This document shows, one piece after another, positions 33,641-42,040 of a stretch of 64,000 bases of DNA. Both the position numbers and the translations under genes were made by a program. The DNA lies in contig NZ_JAVDUW010000001.1 of assembly GCF_031456495.1 (NCBI RefSeq), forward strand, positions 1,302,001-1,366,000, written 5' to 3'. Within the stretch, counting starts at the first letter, position 1. The number at the start of each line of letters is the position of its first letter. This DNA comes from Pedococcus sp031456495. Lineage in GTDB: Bacteria; Actinomycetota; Actinomycetes; Actinomycetales; Dermatophilaceae. The notes under the pieces were generated by a model. The model was given only the letters and a program-made list of their open reading frames with translations. It did not search any database and was not told where the DNA came from.

Positions 33641-34575
33641 GCACCGACACCGTCGCCCCCGGCCGCACCGTCGGCTCGACCGGGTCCTCGCGGCCCGGTG
33701 GCCCCGTGCCCGTCCTGGGCCACCCCGCCCGCGGCCGCGAGGCCAAGGACCTCATCGCGCGGGTCGTCATGTGGCTGGCGTTCGCCCTCGCCCTCGTGCC
33801 GCTCGTCTGGATCCTGTGGACCGTGGTGTCCAAGGGCTTCCACCTGCTGCTCGAGCCGCAGTGGTGGACCAACTCCCAGAAGGGCATCACCTCCCGGCGC
33901 GAGGGTGGCGGCGCCGTCCACGCCATCCAGGGCACCCTCATCCAGGGCTTGGTCACCGCGGCGATCTCGGTGCCGATCGGCGTGATGACGGCCATCTACC
34001 TCGTCGAGTACGGCCGCGGGCGGTTCGCCAAGGCGGTGTCGTTCATGGTGGACATCCTCACCGGCGTCCCCTCGATCGTGGCCGGCCTGTTCGTGTATGC
34101 CGTGTGGGTCACCACGTTCGGGTTCCAGCGGGTGGGCTTCGCGGTCTGCCTGTCGCTGGTGCTGCTGATGATCCCGGTCGTCGTGCGCTCGACCGAGGAG
34201 ATGCTCAAGCTCGTCCCGAACGAGCTGCGCGAGGCGTCGTACGCGCTCGGTGTGCCGAAGTGGCGCACCATCGCCCGCGTCGTCCTGCCGACCGCCTTCT
34301 CCGGCATCATCACCGGCATCCTGCTCGGCCTCGCCCGCGTCATGGGCGAGACCGCACCGCTGCTGATCCTCGGTCCGTACACGAAGTCGATCGCCACCGA
34401 CCTCTTCGGCGGCTACATGGCGACGCTGCCGACGATGATCAACCAGGACCGCACCGAGAGCCTCCAGCCGGCGGTCGACCGCGTGTGGGCGGCGGCCCTC
34501 ACCCTCATCCTGCTCGTGCTGCTGCTCAACCTCGCCGGGCGCTTCGTCGCCCGCTTCGGCTCGGTGAAGAAGTAG
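33637..34575 (+). CDS. pstA: Phosphate ABC transporter permease PstA
   Basis: The 312-residue permease has six membrane helices. It carries the coupling loop NELREASYALGVPKWRTIARVV and the conserved RVMGETAPLL segment (the Arg and Glu needed for phosphate transport). The ATG overlaps the pstC stop. A 104-bp gap precedes pstB. Confidence 0.96.
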   Translation: MSTDTVAPGRTVGSTGSSRPGGPVPVLGHPARGREAKDLIARVVMWLAFALALVPLVWILWTVVSKGFHLLLEPQWWTNSQKGITSRREGGGAVHAIQGTLIQGLVTAAISVPIGVMTAIYLVEYGRGRFAKAVSFMVDILTGVPSIVAGLFVYAVWVTTFGFQRVGFAVCLSLVLLMIPVVVRSTEEMLKLVPNELREASYALGVPKWRTIARVVLPTAFSGIITGILLGLARVMGETAPLLILGPYTKSIATDLFGGYMATLPTMINQDRTESLQPAVDRVWAAALTLILLVLLLNLAGRFVARFGSVKK

Positions 34576-34679
34576 CACGCCACCGGCGGCACCCGGCATA
34601 CCGCGACGCAGCGGCGCCCAGCCACCACTCCCCCGACATCCCCTGAGAACACATCCCATCCCGAAGGACGAACAACCCC

Positions 34680-35456
34680 ATGGCCAAGCGAATCGACGTC
34701 AGTGACCTGAACGTCTACTACGGCGCCTTCAAGGCCGTCGAGGGCGTGACCATGACGGTCGAGCCGCGGTCGGTGACCGCGTTCATCGGACCGTCCGGCT
34801 GCGGCAAGTCGACGTTCCTGCGCACGCTGAACCGCATGCACGAGGTGATCCCCGGCGGACGCGTCGAGGGCAAGGTCATGCTCGACGACCAGGACCTGTA
34901 CGCCTCGAACGTCGACCCGGTGGCCGTGCGGCGCACCGTCGGCATGGTGTTCCAGCGGCCGAACCCGTTCCCGACGATGTCGATCTACGACAACGTCGCG
35001 GCCGGGCTGCGCCTCAACGGCGTCAAGGGCAAGAAGAAGCTCGACGAGGTCGTCGAGAAGTCGCTGCAGGGCGCGAACCTGTGGACCGAGGTCAAGGACC
35101 GGCTCGACAAGCCGGGCGCCGGGCTCTCCGGTGGGCAGCAGCAGCGCCTGTGCATCGCCCGGGCCATCGCGGTCGAGCCGCAGGTGCTGCTCATGGACGA
35201 GCCGTGCTCGGCCCTCGACCCGATCTCGACCCTGGCGATCGAGGACCTCATCTCCGAGCTCAAGGAGACGTACACGATCGTCATCGTGACCCACAACATG
35301 CAGCAGGCCGCGCGGGTCTCGGACCAGACGGCGTTCTTCAACCTCGCCGCGACCGGCAAGCCGGGCAAGCTGATCGAGGTCGACGACACCCAGAAGATCT
35401 TCAACAACCCCAGCGTGAAGGCCACCGAGGACTACATCTCGGGCCGCTTCGGCTGA
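34680..35456 (+). CDS. pstB: Phosphate ABC transporter ATPase PstB
   Basis: The 258-residue ATPase has Walker A GPSGCGKST (about 37-45), signature LSGGQQQRL (about 148) and Walker B VLLMDEPCSALDP (about 170). It powers PstCA and, with PhoU, transmits phosphate status to SenX3. An AAGGA Shine-Dalgarno lies 8-12 bp before the ATG. It is the last pst gene; element A of a repeat pair begins 20 bp after the stop. Confidence 0.97.
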   Translation: MAKRIDVSDLNVYYGAFKAVEGVTMTVEPRSVTAFIGPSGCGKSTFLRTLNRMHEVIPGGRVEGKVMLDDQDLYASNVDPVAVRRTVGMVFQRPNPFPTMSIYDNVAAGLRLNGVKGKKKLDEVVEKSLQGANLWTEVKDRLDKPGAGLSGGQQQRLCIARAIAVEPQVLLMDEPCSALDPISTLAIEDLISELKETYTIVIVTHNMQQAARVSDQTAFFNLAATGKPGKLIEVDDTQKIFNNPSVKATEDYISGRFG

Positions 35457-35475
35457 CCCGCCCCGCTCCCTTCTC

Positions 35476-35541
35476 CGACTTGTTGCCCGCCGTCACCCGG
35501 TTCTGCGTCCGTACGGGGTGGATCCGGTGCCGGCCGGGCAA
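35476..35541. repeat. Palindromic element A, left of the AbiEi-like gene
   Basis: A 66-bp unit begins CGACTTGTTGCCCGCCGT and ends with GATCCGGTGCCGGCCGGGC plus AA. It matches element B at both ends with an identical 27-bp spacing but a diverged middle. It contains the last codons and stop of the AbiEi-like gene and follows pstB. Confidence 0.75.
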
Positions 35542-36542
35542 TCAGTGAGGGCGAGCCGGTGGCAGCTACAACGCAGCACGGCACGGACCCGAGTGGGGTC
35601 GGCGGCCCGTGCCGCCGAGAACCACCGCGCGACCACCTGCTGTGGGCGCCTGACCATCTCCGACGTGTCCCACCGGACGACGTCGAGGCCGAGCTCGCGC
35701 AGCCGGGACTCGCGTCGGGCCGAGGCCAGGACACGGGACGCAGCGGCGTGCTCGTCCTCGCCGAGGCCGTCCCCGAGGTCCGAGAGGTACTTGCCCCGAC
35801 CGTCCGCCTCCCCCACGAGGCCGAGGGCGGGCCAGCCGACGTCGACCCGCGCGACGAACTCTCCCCAGTCGTCGAGCACGACCACCTGCGGCACCCCCAC
35901 CGGGACGTCGCGGCCGGCCATGGCCCCGGCGGAGTAGGACTCGAGCCAGGACTCGCGGCGCCCGTCGAGCAGGGGCAGCCCGACCGCGGCACGGGTCACG
36001 CCCGGCCAGCGTCGCTGCTGCAGCCGCACCAGCCGAAGGCCGGCCACCGTCACCAGGCCCGCTCTGAGGGCTGCGTCCCCCACTGCCAACCCCTCGGCAA
36101 GCCCGTCCTCGCGGAAGCAGTCCACGACCGTTCGCGCCACCGTCGTCACCGGGAGACCGGCGGCGTGCCTCACGTGCTCCGGCCCGGTCGCGCCGCGGTG
36201 GAGCTGCACCCAGGACTCTCCGCGGCTGGTGCGGTCGTCTGCCGGAACTGTCATGCGGACCGCCCCCAGGCGTCCGTACGGTGTTGGCAGGCCGTGGACG
36301 AGGGCGGCGGTCCGGTGGCTCAGGACCGCGCCGGGGACGCGGCGAACGGCCGCCAGCGCAAGCCCGAGATGACGCTGCTCGGGTGAGAGAGACGCCCACA
36401 CCTCCGCCACGGCGTACAGTCCGCGCGCCAGCCGCACCACCTCACCGCGACGCACCAGGCGAGGTAGATGCCGGGACGTCCAGCCGCGGCACGGCGCCTC
36501 GGCCGCGAGGAAGGGTTCCGCACCCTCGGGAAGGTCGACCAC
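35493..36542 (-). CDS. Lone AbiEi-like antitoxin-domain protein with endonuclease-like C-terminus
   Basis: The 349-residue protein has an N-terminal AbiEi-type winged helix (GWTSRHLPRLVRRGEVVRLARGLY), a middle AbiEi domain (PGAVLSHRTAALVHGLP), and a C-terminal region with RVDVGWP...GEADGRGKY whose D, ExD, K spacing resembles the DUF559/very-short-patch nuclease core. Such solitary proteins are common in actinobacteria and occur without an AbiEii toxin; none is present here. It sits alone between two related palindromic elements in the gap between the convergent pstB and pit genes, which suggests later insertion. Its last residues are encoded inside element A. Function unproven. Confidence 0.8.
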   Translation of the reverse strand: MVDLPEGAEPFLAAEAPCRGWTSRHLPRLVRRGEVVRLARGLYAVAEVWASLSPEQRHLGLALAAVRRVPGAVLSHRTAALVHGLPTPYGRLGAVRMTVPADDRTSRGESWVQLHRGATGPEHVRHAAGLPVTTVARTVVDCFREDGLAEGLAVGDAALRAGLVTVAGLRLVRLQQRRWPGVTRAAVGLPLLDGRRESWLESYSAGAMAGRDVPVGVPQVVVLDDWGEFVARVDVGWPALGLVGEADGRGKYLSDLGDGLGEDEHAAASRVLASARRESRLRELGLDVVRWDTSEMVRRPQQVVARWFSAARAADPTRVRAVLRCSCHRLALTDCPAGTGSTPYGRRTG

Positions 36543-36632
36543 GCCGGCATCGTGCGGTCACAGGAGCGACCGCGGGAGGCCGAGTCGCCGCCCCTGTGGA
36601 CGAACGGACCCGGGTCGGCCGCCGGTGGACGA

Positions 36633-36705
36633 CGACTTCTTGCCCGCCGTGCACCGATCGGGCCCGAATCAGCCGTTGATCCGGTACCGGCCGGGCAAGA
36701 AGTCG
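36633..36705. repeat. Palindromic element B, right of the AbiEi-like gene
   Basis: CGACTTCTTGCCCG (36633-36646) and its perfect complement (36692-36705) bound a 45-bp centre. The core shares both ends and spacing with element A. On the minus strand it lies just after the pit stop, so it can act as a terminator as well as a repeat. Confidence 0.8.
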
Positions 36706-36721
36706 GAAGGGCCGGGGTGGG

Positions 36722-37714
36722 TCAGACGAAGAGGTGGATGATCCAGAAGCCGAGGGCGGCGACGATGCCGGCGCCGGGGAAGGTCAGGACCCATGCGCCG
36801 ACGATGTTGCCGGCCACGCCCCACCGCACGGCCGACAGCCGCTTGGTCGCGCCGACGCCCATGATCGCCGAGGTGATCGTGTGCGTCGTCGAGATCGGGG
36901 CGCCGAACGCAAGGCCCGCGACGTACAGGATCGAGGCCGCGGTCGTCTCGGCGGCGAACCCCTGCGGCGGGTCGAGGTGGATGATCCGCCGGCCGAGGGT
37001 GCGCATGATCCGCCACCCACCGGCATACGTGCCCAGGGAGATGACCACAGCGGAGATGAGCAGCACCCACAGCGGCACGTTGTTGCCCGAGTGGTACCCG
37101 CCGACGGTGAGCGCGAGGACGACGACGCCGACGGTCTTGGACGCGTCCTGCAGGCCGTGGCCGAACGCCATCGCGGCGGCCGAGGCGGTCTGGGCGTACC
37201 GGAAGCCGCGCGAGACCTTGCCGGGCTGGGCGCGACGGAAGAGCCACAGGATGACCGTCATGACGATGTAGCCGAGGATCACGCCGACGATCGGCGACAG
37301 GACCATCGGGATGACGACCTTCTCCCAGATGCCGTGCCACTTCACGGTGGCGCCGGCCGCCAGGGCCGCGCCGCCGAGCCCGCCGATGAGGGCGTGCGAG
37401 GACGACGAGGGCAGGCCGTACCACCAGGTGAGCAGGTTCCACCCGATGGCGCCGAGGAGGGCGGACGCGACGATGACCAGGCCCGTCGTGCCCACGGGGG
37501 CGTCGATGATGCCCTTGCCCACGGTGTCGGCGACCTTCTTGCCGAAGAACGCACCGCAGAGGTTGGCGACGGCGGCCATCGCGAGGGCGACGCGCGGGGT
37601 GAGCGCGCGCGTCGACACCGAGGTGGCGATCGCGTTGGCGGCGTCGTGGAAGCCGTTGGTGTAGTTGAACCCCATCGCCAGGGCGATGACGATCCCGACA
37701 GGAAGCCATTCCAT
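36722..37714 (-). CDS. pit: Low-affinity inorganic phosphate transporter (Pit family)
   Basis: The 330-residue protein has about ten membrane helices and the paired Pit signatures GFNYTNGFHDAANAIAT (N-terminal) and GAPISTTHTITSAIMGVGA (C-terminal). It imports metal-phosphate complexes with protons and works when phosphate is plentiful. It follows the DUF47 gene by 8 bp, the usual Pit-accessory arrangement. Confidence 0.95.
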   Translation of the reverse strand: MEWLPVGIVIALAMGFNYTNGFHDAANAIATSVSTRALTPRVALAMAAVANLCGAFFGKKVADTVGKGIIDAPVGTTGLVIVASALLGAIGWNLLTWWYGLPSSSSHALIGGLGGAALAAGATVKWHGIWEKVVIPMVLSPIVGVILGYIVMTVILWLFRRAQPGKVSRGFRYAQTASAAAMAFGHGLQDASKTVGVVVLALTVGGYHSGNNVPLWVLLISAVVISLGTYAGGWRIMRTLGRRIIHLDPPQGFAAETTAASILYVAGLAFGAPISTTHTITSAIMGVGATKRLSAVRWGVAGNIVGAWVLTFPGAGIVAALGFWIIHLFV

Positions 37715-37722
37715 GAGGTGGC

Positions 37723-38349
37723 TCAGGACTCCTTGACCGCGATGCCCTCGACCTTGTGCGCGACGCTCTCGAACGCGTCGGCCGCGGCCTCGAGCTCCTC
37801 GACGACCTCCTTGAGCTTCATGATGGTGATGGCGTCGTTGCCGAAGTCACCGTTGAAGAGGCCCGCGAGGAGGCGGCGGTAGGTCTGGTCTGCCTGGTTC
37901 TCGAGGCGGTTGATCTCGATCCAGTACTCGGTGAGGTCCTTCATCGAGCGCAGCCGCGGCATCGCCTCGGCGGTCAGCTCGGACATGCGGGAGAGCACCT
38001 CGACCTGGTCGGAGACGCCCGCGGGGAGGTCGCCGACGCGGTACAGCACGATGAGGTCGACGGCCGCGTCCATGAGGTCCATGCAGTCGTCGAGCGCGGA
38101 CGCCAGGCCGTGGATGTCCTCGCGGTCGAACGGGGTGATGAACGAGCTGTTGACCTTCCGGAGGATCTCGTGGGTCGACTCGTCCGCCTCGTGCTCGATC
38201 TCGCGCATGCGGGCGGCGATCGAGTCGCGCTCGTCGATGCCAGCGCCGAGCATCTTCGTCAGCTCACGAGAGCCCTCGACGAGGTGCGAGGCAGACTTGG
38301 CGAACAGGTCGTAGAAGCTGTTCTCCTGGGGGGTGAGGCGAAAGCCCAC
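37723..38349 (-). CDS. DUF47 PhoU-like Pit accessory protein
   Basis: The 208-residue all-helical protein is of the DUF47/PhoU-like family (REIEHEADESTHEI; FDREDIHGLASALDD with metal-binding acidic residues). These proteins are co-encoded with Pit and affect its activity. The GTG start has GGAGAG upstream; a minus-strand TAGCAT (38386-38391) is a likely -10. Confidence 0.93.
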   Translation of the reverse strand: MGFRLTPQENSFYDLFAKSASHLVEGSRELTKMLGAGIDERDSIAARMREIEHEADESTHEILRKVNSSFITPFDREDIHGLASALDDCMDLMDAAVDLIVLYRVGDLPAGVSDQVEVLSRMSELTAEAMPRLRSMKDLTEYWIEINRLENQADQTYRRLLAGLFNGDFGNDAITIMKLKEVVEELEAAADAFESVAHKVEGIAVKES

Positions 38350-38515
38350 GGTTCTCTCCGGTCATGCAGGGGGATGGCCGGAGACGATGCTACGGGCAAG
38401 GGCGCTCAGGAGCGCAACCCGGCTGCTCCGTCCGCACCGCTGCCCGCACCGCCCCCGATCCCGGCGGGTGGGACTCGCGGGGCGCGCGAGTCAGGAGTGC
38501 AGGCGGATGCGCAGG

Positions 38516-38734
38516 TCAGACGTGCAGGCGGGTCGCCGAGCGGTGCGGCGCCGCCGGACCACCCGCCGGCGAGCTGCGGTGGCCCCGCACGAGGCCGAGC
38601 GCGCGGTCGATCTCCTCGTCGGTGAGGGGATGCTCGCTCGCGGACGCCGCGACCACGAGGTCCCCGACGAGCTCGATCTCGTCCTGCAGGGCGTCGTCGG
38701 TGAGGTCGCCACCGGCGTCCGGGTCCGTGGTCAT
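38516..38734 (-). CDS. Small acidic protein of unknown function
   Basis: The 72-residue product is acidic and helical (DDALQDEIELVGDLVVAA; PLTDEEIDRALGLV). The ATG lies 6 bp after a minus-strand TAGCGT (38741-38746), giving a leaderless promoter and supporting a real gene. I recall similar short proteins in related actinobacteria, but have no family name. The 166 bp before the DUF47 gene hold only its promoter and GC-rich sequence. Confidence 0.7.
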   Translation of the reverse strand: MTTDPDAGGDLTDDALQDEIELVGDLVVAASASEHPLTDEEIDRALGLVRGHRSSPAGGPAAPHRSATRLHV

Positions 38735-38855
38735 GGAACGACGCTAACCGAGCGGCCTGCGTGAGTGGCAACGTCCTTTGCCATCTCTTGACCGCCGGGG
38801 CCGCAGAACCACCCATCCGAGTCATGGATTCCGGTAGTGACTAGTTACTCCCCCG

Positions 38856-39122
38856 GTGCCGGATGATGGGCGTATGCCGGGTAGCGAGCCGTTGCCGTCC
38901 CCTGCGGGCGGCGCCCCGACCGTCCCGTCGACCGCACCACCGGGCGACCCCGTCGAGGTGGTCCTGGAGGAGCGGGGGTCCTTCGCGCACGCGACGTGCG
39001 CCGTCTGCGGCTGGTCCGGCCCGGGACGGCGCTCGCGCGCGACGGCCCGCGACGACGCCGGGGCCCACGTCGCAGCCTGCACGGGCATGCCGCCGTCCAC
39101 CCAGGCGGTGCCGGGGGCGTGA
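38856..39122 (+). CDS. Small zinc-finger-like protein
   Basis: The 88-residue product has a Pro-rich N-terminus and a CAVC...H...C pattern (residues about 48-75: ATCAVCGWSGPG, then GAHVAAC) that could bind one zinc. The start is the GTG at 38856 or the ATG at 38874. Partner and function are unknown. The following 169 bp (39123-39291) show no gene I can support. Confidence 0.6.
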   Translation: MPDDGRMPGSEPLPSPAGGAPTVPSTAPPGDPVEVVLEERGSFAHATCAVCGWSGPGRRSRATARDDAGAHVAACTGMPPSTQAVPGA

Positions 39123-39291
39123 GCGGAGGAGGGTCATGCGCCGGGCCGGGAGCGCCTCACGGCGCGTGGCCGCTCGTAGCGGCTTCAGTTGGGACCCGGG
39201 GCTACCGCGGCCCGGCGCACGTCCGACTGTAACCCGCACCCCGCGCGGAATGTTCCCCGAGTCCACAGGACGCCGTGGCGCAAGGGGCCGT

Positions 39292-39939
39292 TCAGGTGAG
39301 CTCGCCGACCCGCCACAGGTGGGCGCCGGCCTCGAGGTCCTCGGCCGTGGTGAGCATGTTCGCGGCCCGTCGGGTCTGCTGCCCGGCCGCCTCGCGGTCG
39401 GTCACGTCGGTGCTGTGCGCCCGGTCGGCTCGACCGGCGGAGACGACCCGGCAGAACGCCGCTGCCCGCTGCAGCGCGAGATCCAGGTCCCCGGCGAACA
39501 CGCCGCGCAGGACCGCGTCGGTGAGCGCCTGGAGCTCCGCCGGACCGGGCGGCTCGGCCACGCCCGCGACGACGTGGTTGACGTCGGTGAAGCGCATCCC
39601 GGCGGCGTAGTCGGCACTGGCCTCCTCGGGGTTGCGCTGCACCCACTCGCGAAGCGCGTAGAGCCGCCACAGCGCACCGGGCAGGCTGCGCGCCGGCCGG
39701 TCGGCCCACAGCTCGGCAACCGTCGACAGCCCGAGCTCGTCGACGAGCGAGACCAGCCGCTCGGTGAGCTCCGGGTCCTCCGCGGCCCGCCCGGTGCCGA
39801 CCAGGACCGCTGCCGTCTCGTGGGCGATCTCGGTCACCTGGGCGGGGTCGGGAACGGTGCCACCCTGGCTCTCCATGGCGGCGGGGCTGAAGAAGGCGGG
39901 GCGTCGGGGGTTCTCACGTCCGCTGGGCTCGTTGCGCAT
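39292..39939 (-). CDS. Conserved actinobacterial protein of unknown function
   Basis: The 215-residue mostly helical protein has a well-conserved-looking core RSLPGALWRLYALREWV and AFCRVVSAGRADRAHSTD. Comparable proteins occur across actinobacteria without a defined role. The ATG at 39937-39939 follows a GGGAGGATGG Shine-Dalgarno. No membrane segment or catalytic motif is seen. Confidence 0.75.
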   Translation of the reverse strand: MRNEPSGRENPRRPAFFSPAAMESQGGTVPDPAQVTEIAHETAAVLVGTGRAAEDPELTERLVSLVDELGLSTVAELWADRPARSLPGALWRLYALREWVQRNPEEASADYAAGMRFTDVNHVVAGVAEPPGPAELQALTDAVLRGVFAGDLDLALQRAAAFCRVVSAGRADRAHSTDVTDREAAGQQTRRAANMLTTAEDLEAGAHLWRVGELT

Positions 39940-39991
39940 CGTCGTCCATCCTCCCACCGCCGCGGCCGGGTGGCCGGTGTCCGGCGAGCGG

Positions 39992-40324
39992 TCAGTCGAA
40001 CAGCTCGCTGAGGAAGGACTTGCGGCGTCGCTGGCCGTACGAGCCGTAGGGCGACTTCGAGGTGGCCCGGTACGGCGCGGGGTGACCCTGCGCCGGCGGC
40101 TGCTGCCAGGGGTTCTGGCCCTGCTGGTACTGAGGCTGGCCCTGCGGCGGCGCGGCCTGCGGCGGCACCTGCGAGTGCCAGGCGTTCTCCGCAGCCACGA
40201 GAGCCTCGAGCTCACCGCGGTCGAGGAACAGGCCGCCGCAGCCGGTGCACTGGTCGACGTGGACCTGGTTGCGCTCGTAGTTGCGCATCTCGGAGCCGCA
40301 CTTGGGGCAGGTCAGGGTGCTCAT
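39992..40324 (-). CDS. TFIIB-type zinc-ribbon protein
   Basis: The 110-residue protein starts with a zf-TFIIB ribbon (CPKCGSEM...CTGCGGLFLDRGE, two CxxC pairs at residues 6-9 and 26-29). A Gln/Pro-rich linker and a basic tail (GQRRRKSFLSELFD) follow. The family is widespread and poorly characterised; nucleic-acid or protein binding is plausible. Confidence 0.88.
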   Translation of the reverse strand: MSTLTCPKCGSEMRNYERNQVHVDQCTGCGGLFLDRGELEALVAAENAWHSQVPPQAAPPQGQPQYQQGQNPWQQPPAQGHPAPYRATSKSPYGSYGQRRRKSFLSELFD

Positions 40325-40393
40325 GTCGGGCCAACGGGTCGGCCCCTCGGGCGGTTCCGGCCGTCAGGGACCAGCGGTCGCCGGCGTCACCGG

Positions 40394-40435
40394 CCGGCAG
40401 CCGGCAACCGGCAACCGGCAACCGGCAACCGGCAC
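40394..40435 (+). repeat. Six-unit CCGGCAA tandem heptamer
   Basis: CCGGCAG, four exact CCGGCAA units and CCGGCAC run head to tail (42 bp) between the zinc-ribbon and MFS genes, about 20 bp after the MFS stop. It is a slippage-prone microsatellite, useful as a strain marker. Confidence 0.9.
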
Positions 40436-40454
40436 CACGGAACCGGGGCGATGC

Positions 40455-41930
40455 TCAGGCCTGCTCCAGCTCCAGGGCGTGCTCGTCGACGGTGCGGGAG
40501 TCGGTGAGCGTCAGCGCCCCACCCACGGCGACCACGCCCACGACCGCCGCGAGCACGGCATACGTGATGCGCTCGCCGTGGACGAAGGACGCGACGAGGT
40601 CCGCGCTCCAGGCGCCGACCGGGAGCGTCGTCGTGACGAGCAGGGCCACGAGGGTGCCGACGACGGCGATGCCGAGGCTGCTGCCGACCTCCTGGGCCGT
40701 GTCGTTGAGGGCGGCGCCGATCGAGGTGCGGTTGTGCGGCATGGCCTCGACGAGCGCCACGGCGCAGATCGTCATGACGGTGCGCAGGCCGACGGTCAGG
40801 ACGACCATCGAGGCCGCGACCGCCGGGTACCCGTGGACGACGCCCCAGGACAGCCCCGCCAGGGCGCCGGCGAGGAGCACCGCCCCGACGAGGCAGGCCA
40901 CCCGGTGGCCGTACCGCGCGGCGAGCCCTTCCGACAGCGGTGTCGCCAGCAGCATCGTCACGATGAGCGGCAGGTTGGCCAGGCCGGCACGTACGGGGCT
41001 CCAGCCGTAGGCGTACTGGAAGAGCAGGATCAGGCCGAACATCACGCCGGCCATGGCGATCGCGGTACCCACCTGGGCGACAGCCGCTCCGCGCACCGTG
41101 CGGTCGGCGAGGAGACCGAGGTCGAGCATCGGGGACTCGGCCCGGCGCTCGCGGCGGACGAAGAGCCCCAGGGCGGCGACGGCGGCGAGGACCGACGTGA
41201 CGGTCACGGCCGAGAGCCAGCCGTGCTCGACCCCGCTGGTGAGGGACCAGCACGCCAGGCCGATCGTGGCGATGCTCAGGACCGCGCCGGGCAGGTCCAG
41301 GCGGTCCCGGGTGAGGTCCTCGGGCCGGTCAGCCGGCACCCCGAGGCGGACGCCCAGCCACGCGAGGAGGGCGATGGGCCCGTTCGCGAGCAGCAGCCAC
41401 TCCCACCGGACGTGGGCGAGCGCGGTGCCGCCGAGCAGCGGGCCGAGGACGAAGCCGGACATGCCGACGACGATCATCACGGTCATCGCCCGCATGCGCA
41501 GCGCCTGCTCGTCGAAGAGGCGGAAGACGAGCGAGTTGGTGATCGGCGCCATGGCCGCTGCCGCGACGCCGAGCGCGGCACGCAGGCCGATGAGCTCGCC
41601 GACCGAGGTCACGGCCACGACGGCGAGGCTGATCGAGCCGAAGAGCGCGAGCCCGACGAGCAGCACGCGGCGCCGCCCGAGGCGGTCGGCGAGCGATCCC
41701 GCGGTGAGGAGCAGGCCGCCGAAGGTCAGGGAGTACGCGCCGGTGACCCACTGCAGCGCGGTGGTCCCGCTGCCGAGGTCGCGGCCGATGGTGGGCAGGG
41801 CGATGGTCAGCAGCGTGTTGTCGACCATCTCGACGAAGAACGCGAGGCACAGCGCTGCGAGGGGCACCCACGCGGAGCGCAGCGAGGTGTGCACGCGGGA
41901 GCCGGGCGGGGTGGCGGTTGCTGCGGTCAT
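40455..41930 (-). CDS. MFS drug-efflux-type transporter (DHA2/EmrB-QacA like)
   Basis: The 491-residue protein has about 14 membrane helices. It carries the motif VDNTLLTIALPTIGRDL in helix 1 and LADRLGRRRVL after helix 2 (MFS motif A), with family motif GPLLGG in helix 5. It probably exports toxic organics using the proton gradient. It is divergent from a TetR regulator, and three palindromic operators lie between them, so expression should be induced when the TetR ligand is present. Confidence 0.92.
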   Translation of the reverse strand: MTAATATPPGSRVHTSLRSAWVPLAALCLAFFVEMVDNTLLTIALPTIGRDLGSGTTALQWVTGAYSLTFGGLLLTAGSLADRLGRRRVLLVGLALFGSISLAVVAVTSVGELIGLRAALGVAAAAMAPITNSLVFRLFDEQALRMRAMTVMIVVGMSGFVLGPLLGGTALAHVRWEWLLLANGPIALLAWLGVRLGVPADRPEDLTRDRLDLPGAVLSIATIGLACWSLTSGVEHGWLSAVTVTSVLAAVAALGLFVRRERRAESPMLDLGLLADRTVRGAAVAQVGTAIAMAGVMFGLILLFQYAYGWSPVRAGLANLPLIVTMLLATPLSEGLAARYGHRVACLVGAVLLAGALAGLSWGVVHGYPAVAASMVVLTVGLRTVMTICAVALVEAMPHNRTSIGAALNDTAQEVGSSLGIAVVGTLVALLVTTTLPVGAWSADLVASFVHGERITYAVLAAVVGVVAVGGALTLTDSRTVDEHALELEQA

Positions 41931-41945
41931 GGGGACCACCTCATA

Positions 41946-41998
41946 TCGAACGCTGTTCGGTAGTCGAACACAGTTCGATAAGATAGAACGATGTTCGA
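41946..41998. promoter_or_regulatory. Three tandem palindromic operators for the TetR/MFS pair
   Basis: The 15-bp palindrome TCGAAC-N3-GTTCGA appears at 41946-41960 (one mismatch), 41964-41978 (perfect) and 41984-41998 (one mismatch), with 18- and 20-bp periods, in an AT-rich island. A minus-strand TATCTT lies between sites 2 and 3 as a likely -10. Repression by the adjacent TetR protein is inferred. Confidence 0.8.
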
Positions 41999-42040
41999 GA
42001 AAAGGCAACCGGCCCCCGTCCGGTGTGGTGGGATGGCCGC

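Noticed and set aside
35493..36542. AbiE toxin-antitoxin system
   Set aside because: Only an AbiEi-like protein is present; no AbiEii nucleotidyltransferase toxin lies on either side.
39136..39290. ATG with a strong GGAGGAGGG Shine-Dalgarno in a 169-bp gap
   Set aside because: The frame is Arg-rich, has no recognisable motif and runs on through the antisense strand of the next gene, so it is probably chance.
40394..40435. CRISPR array
   Set aside because: The 7-bp tandem units have no spacers, and no cas gene is in the window.
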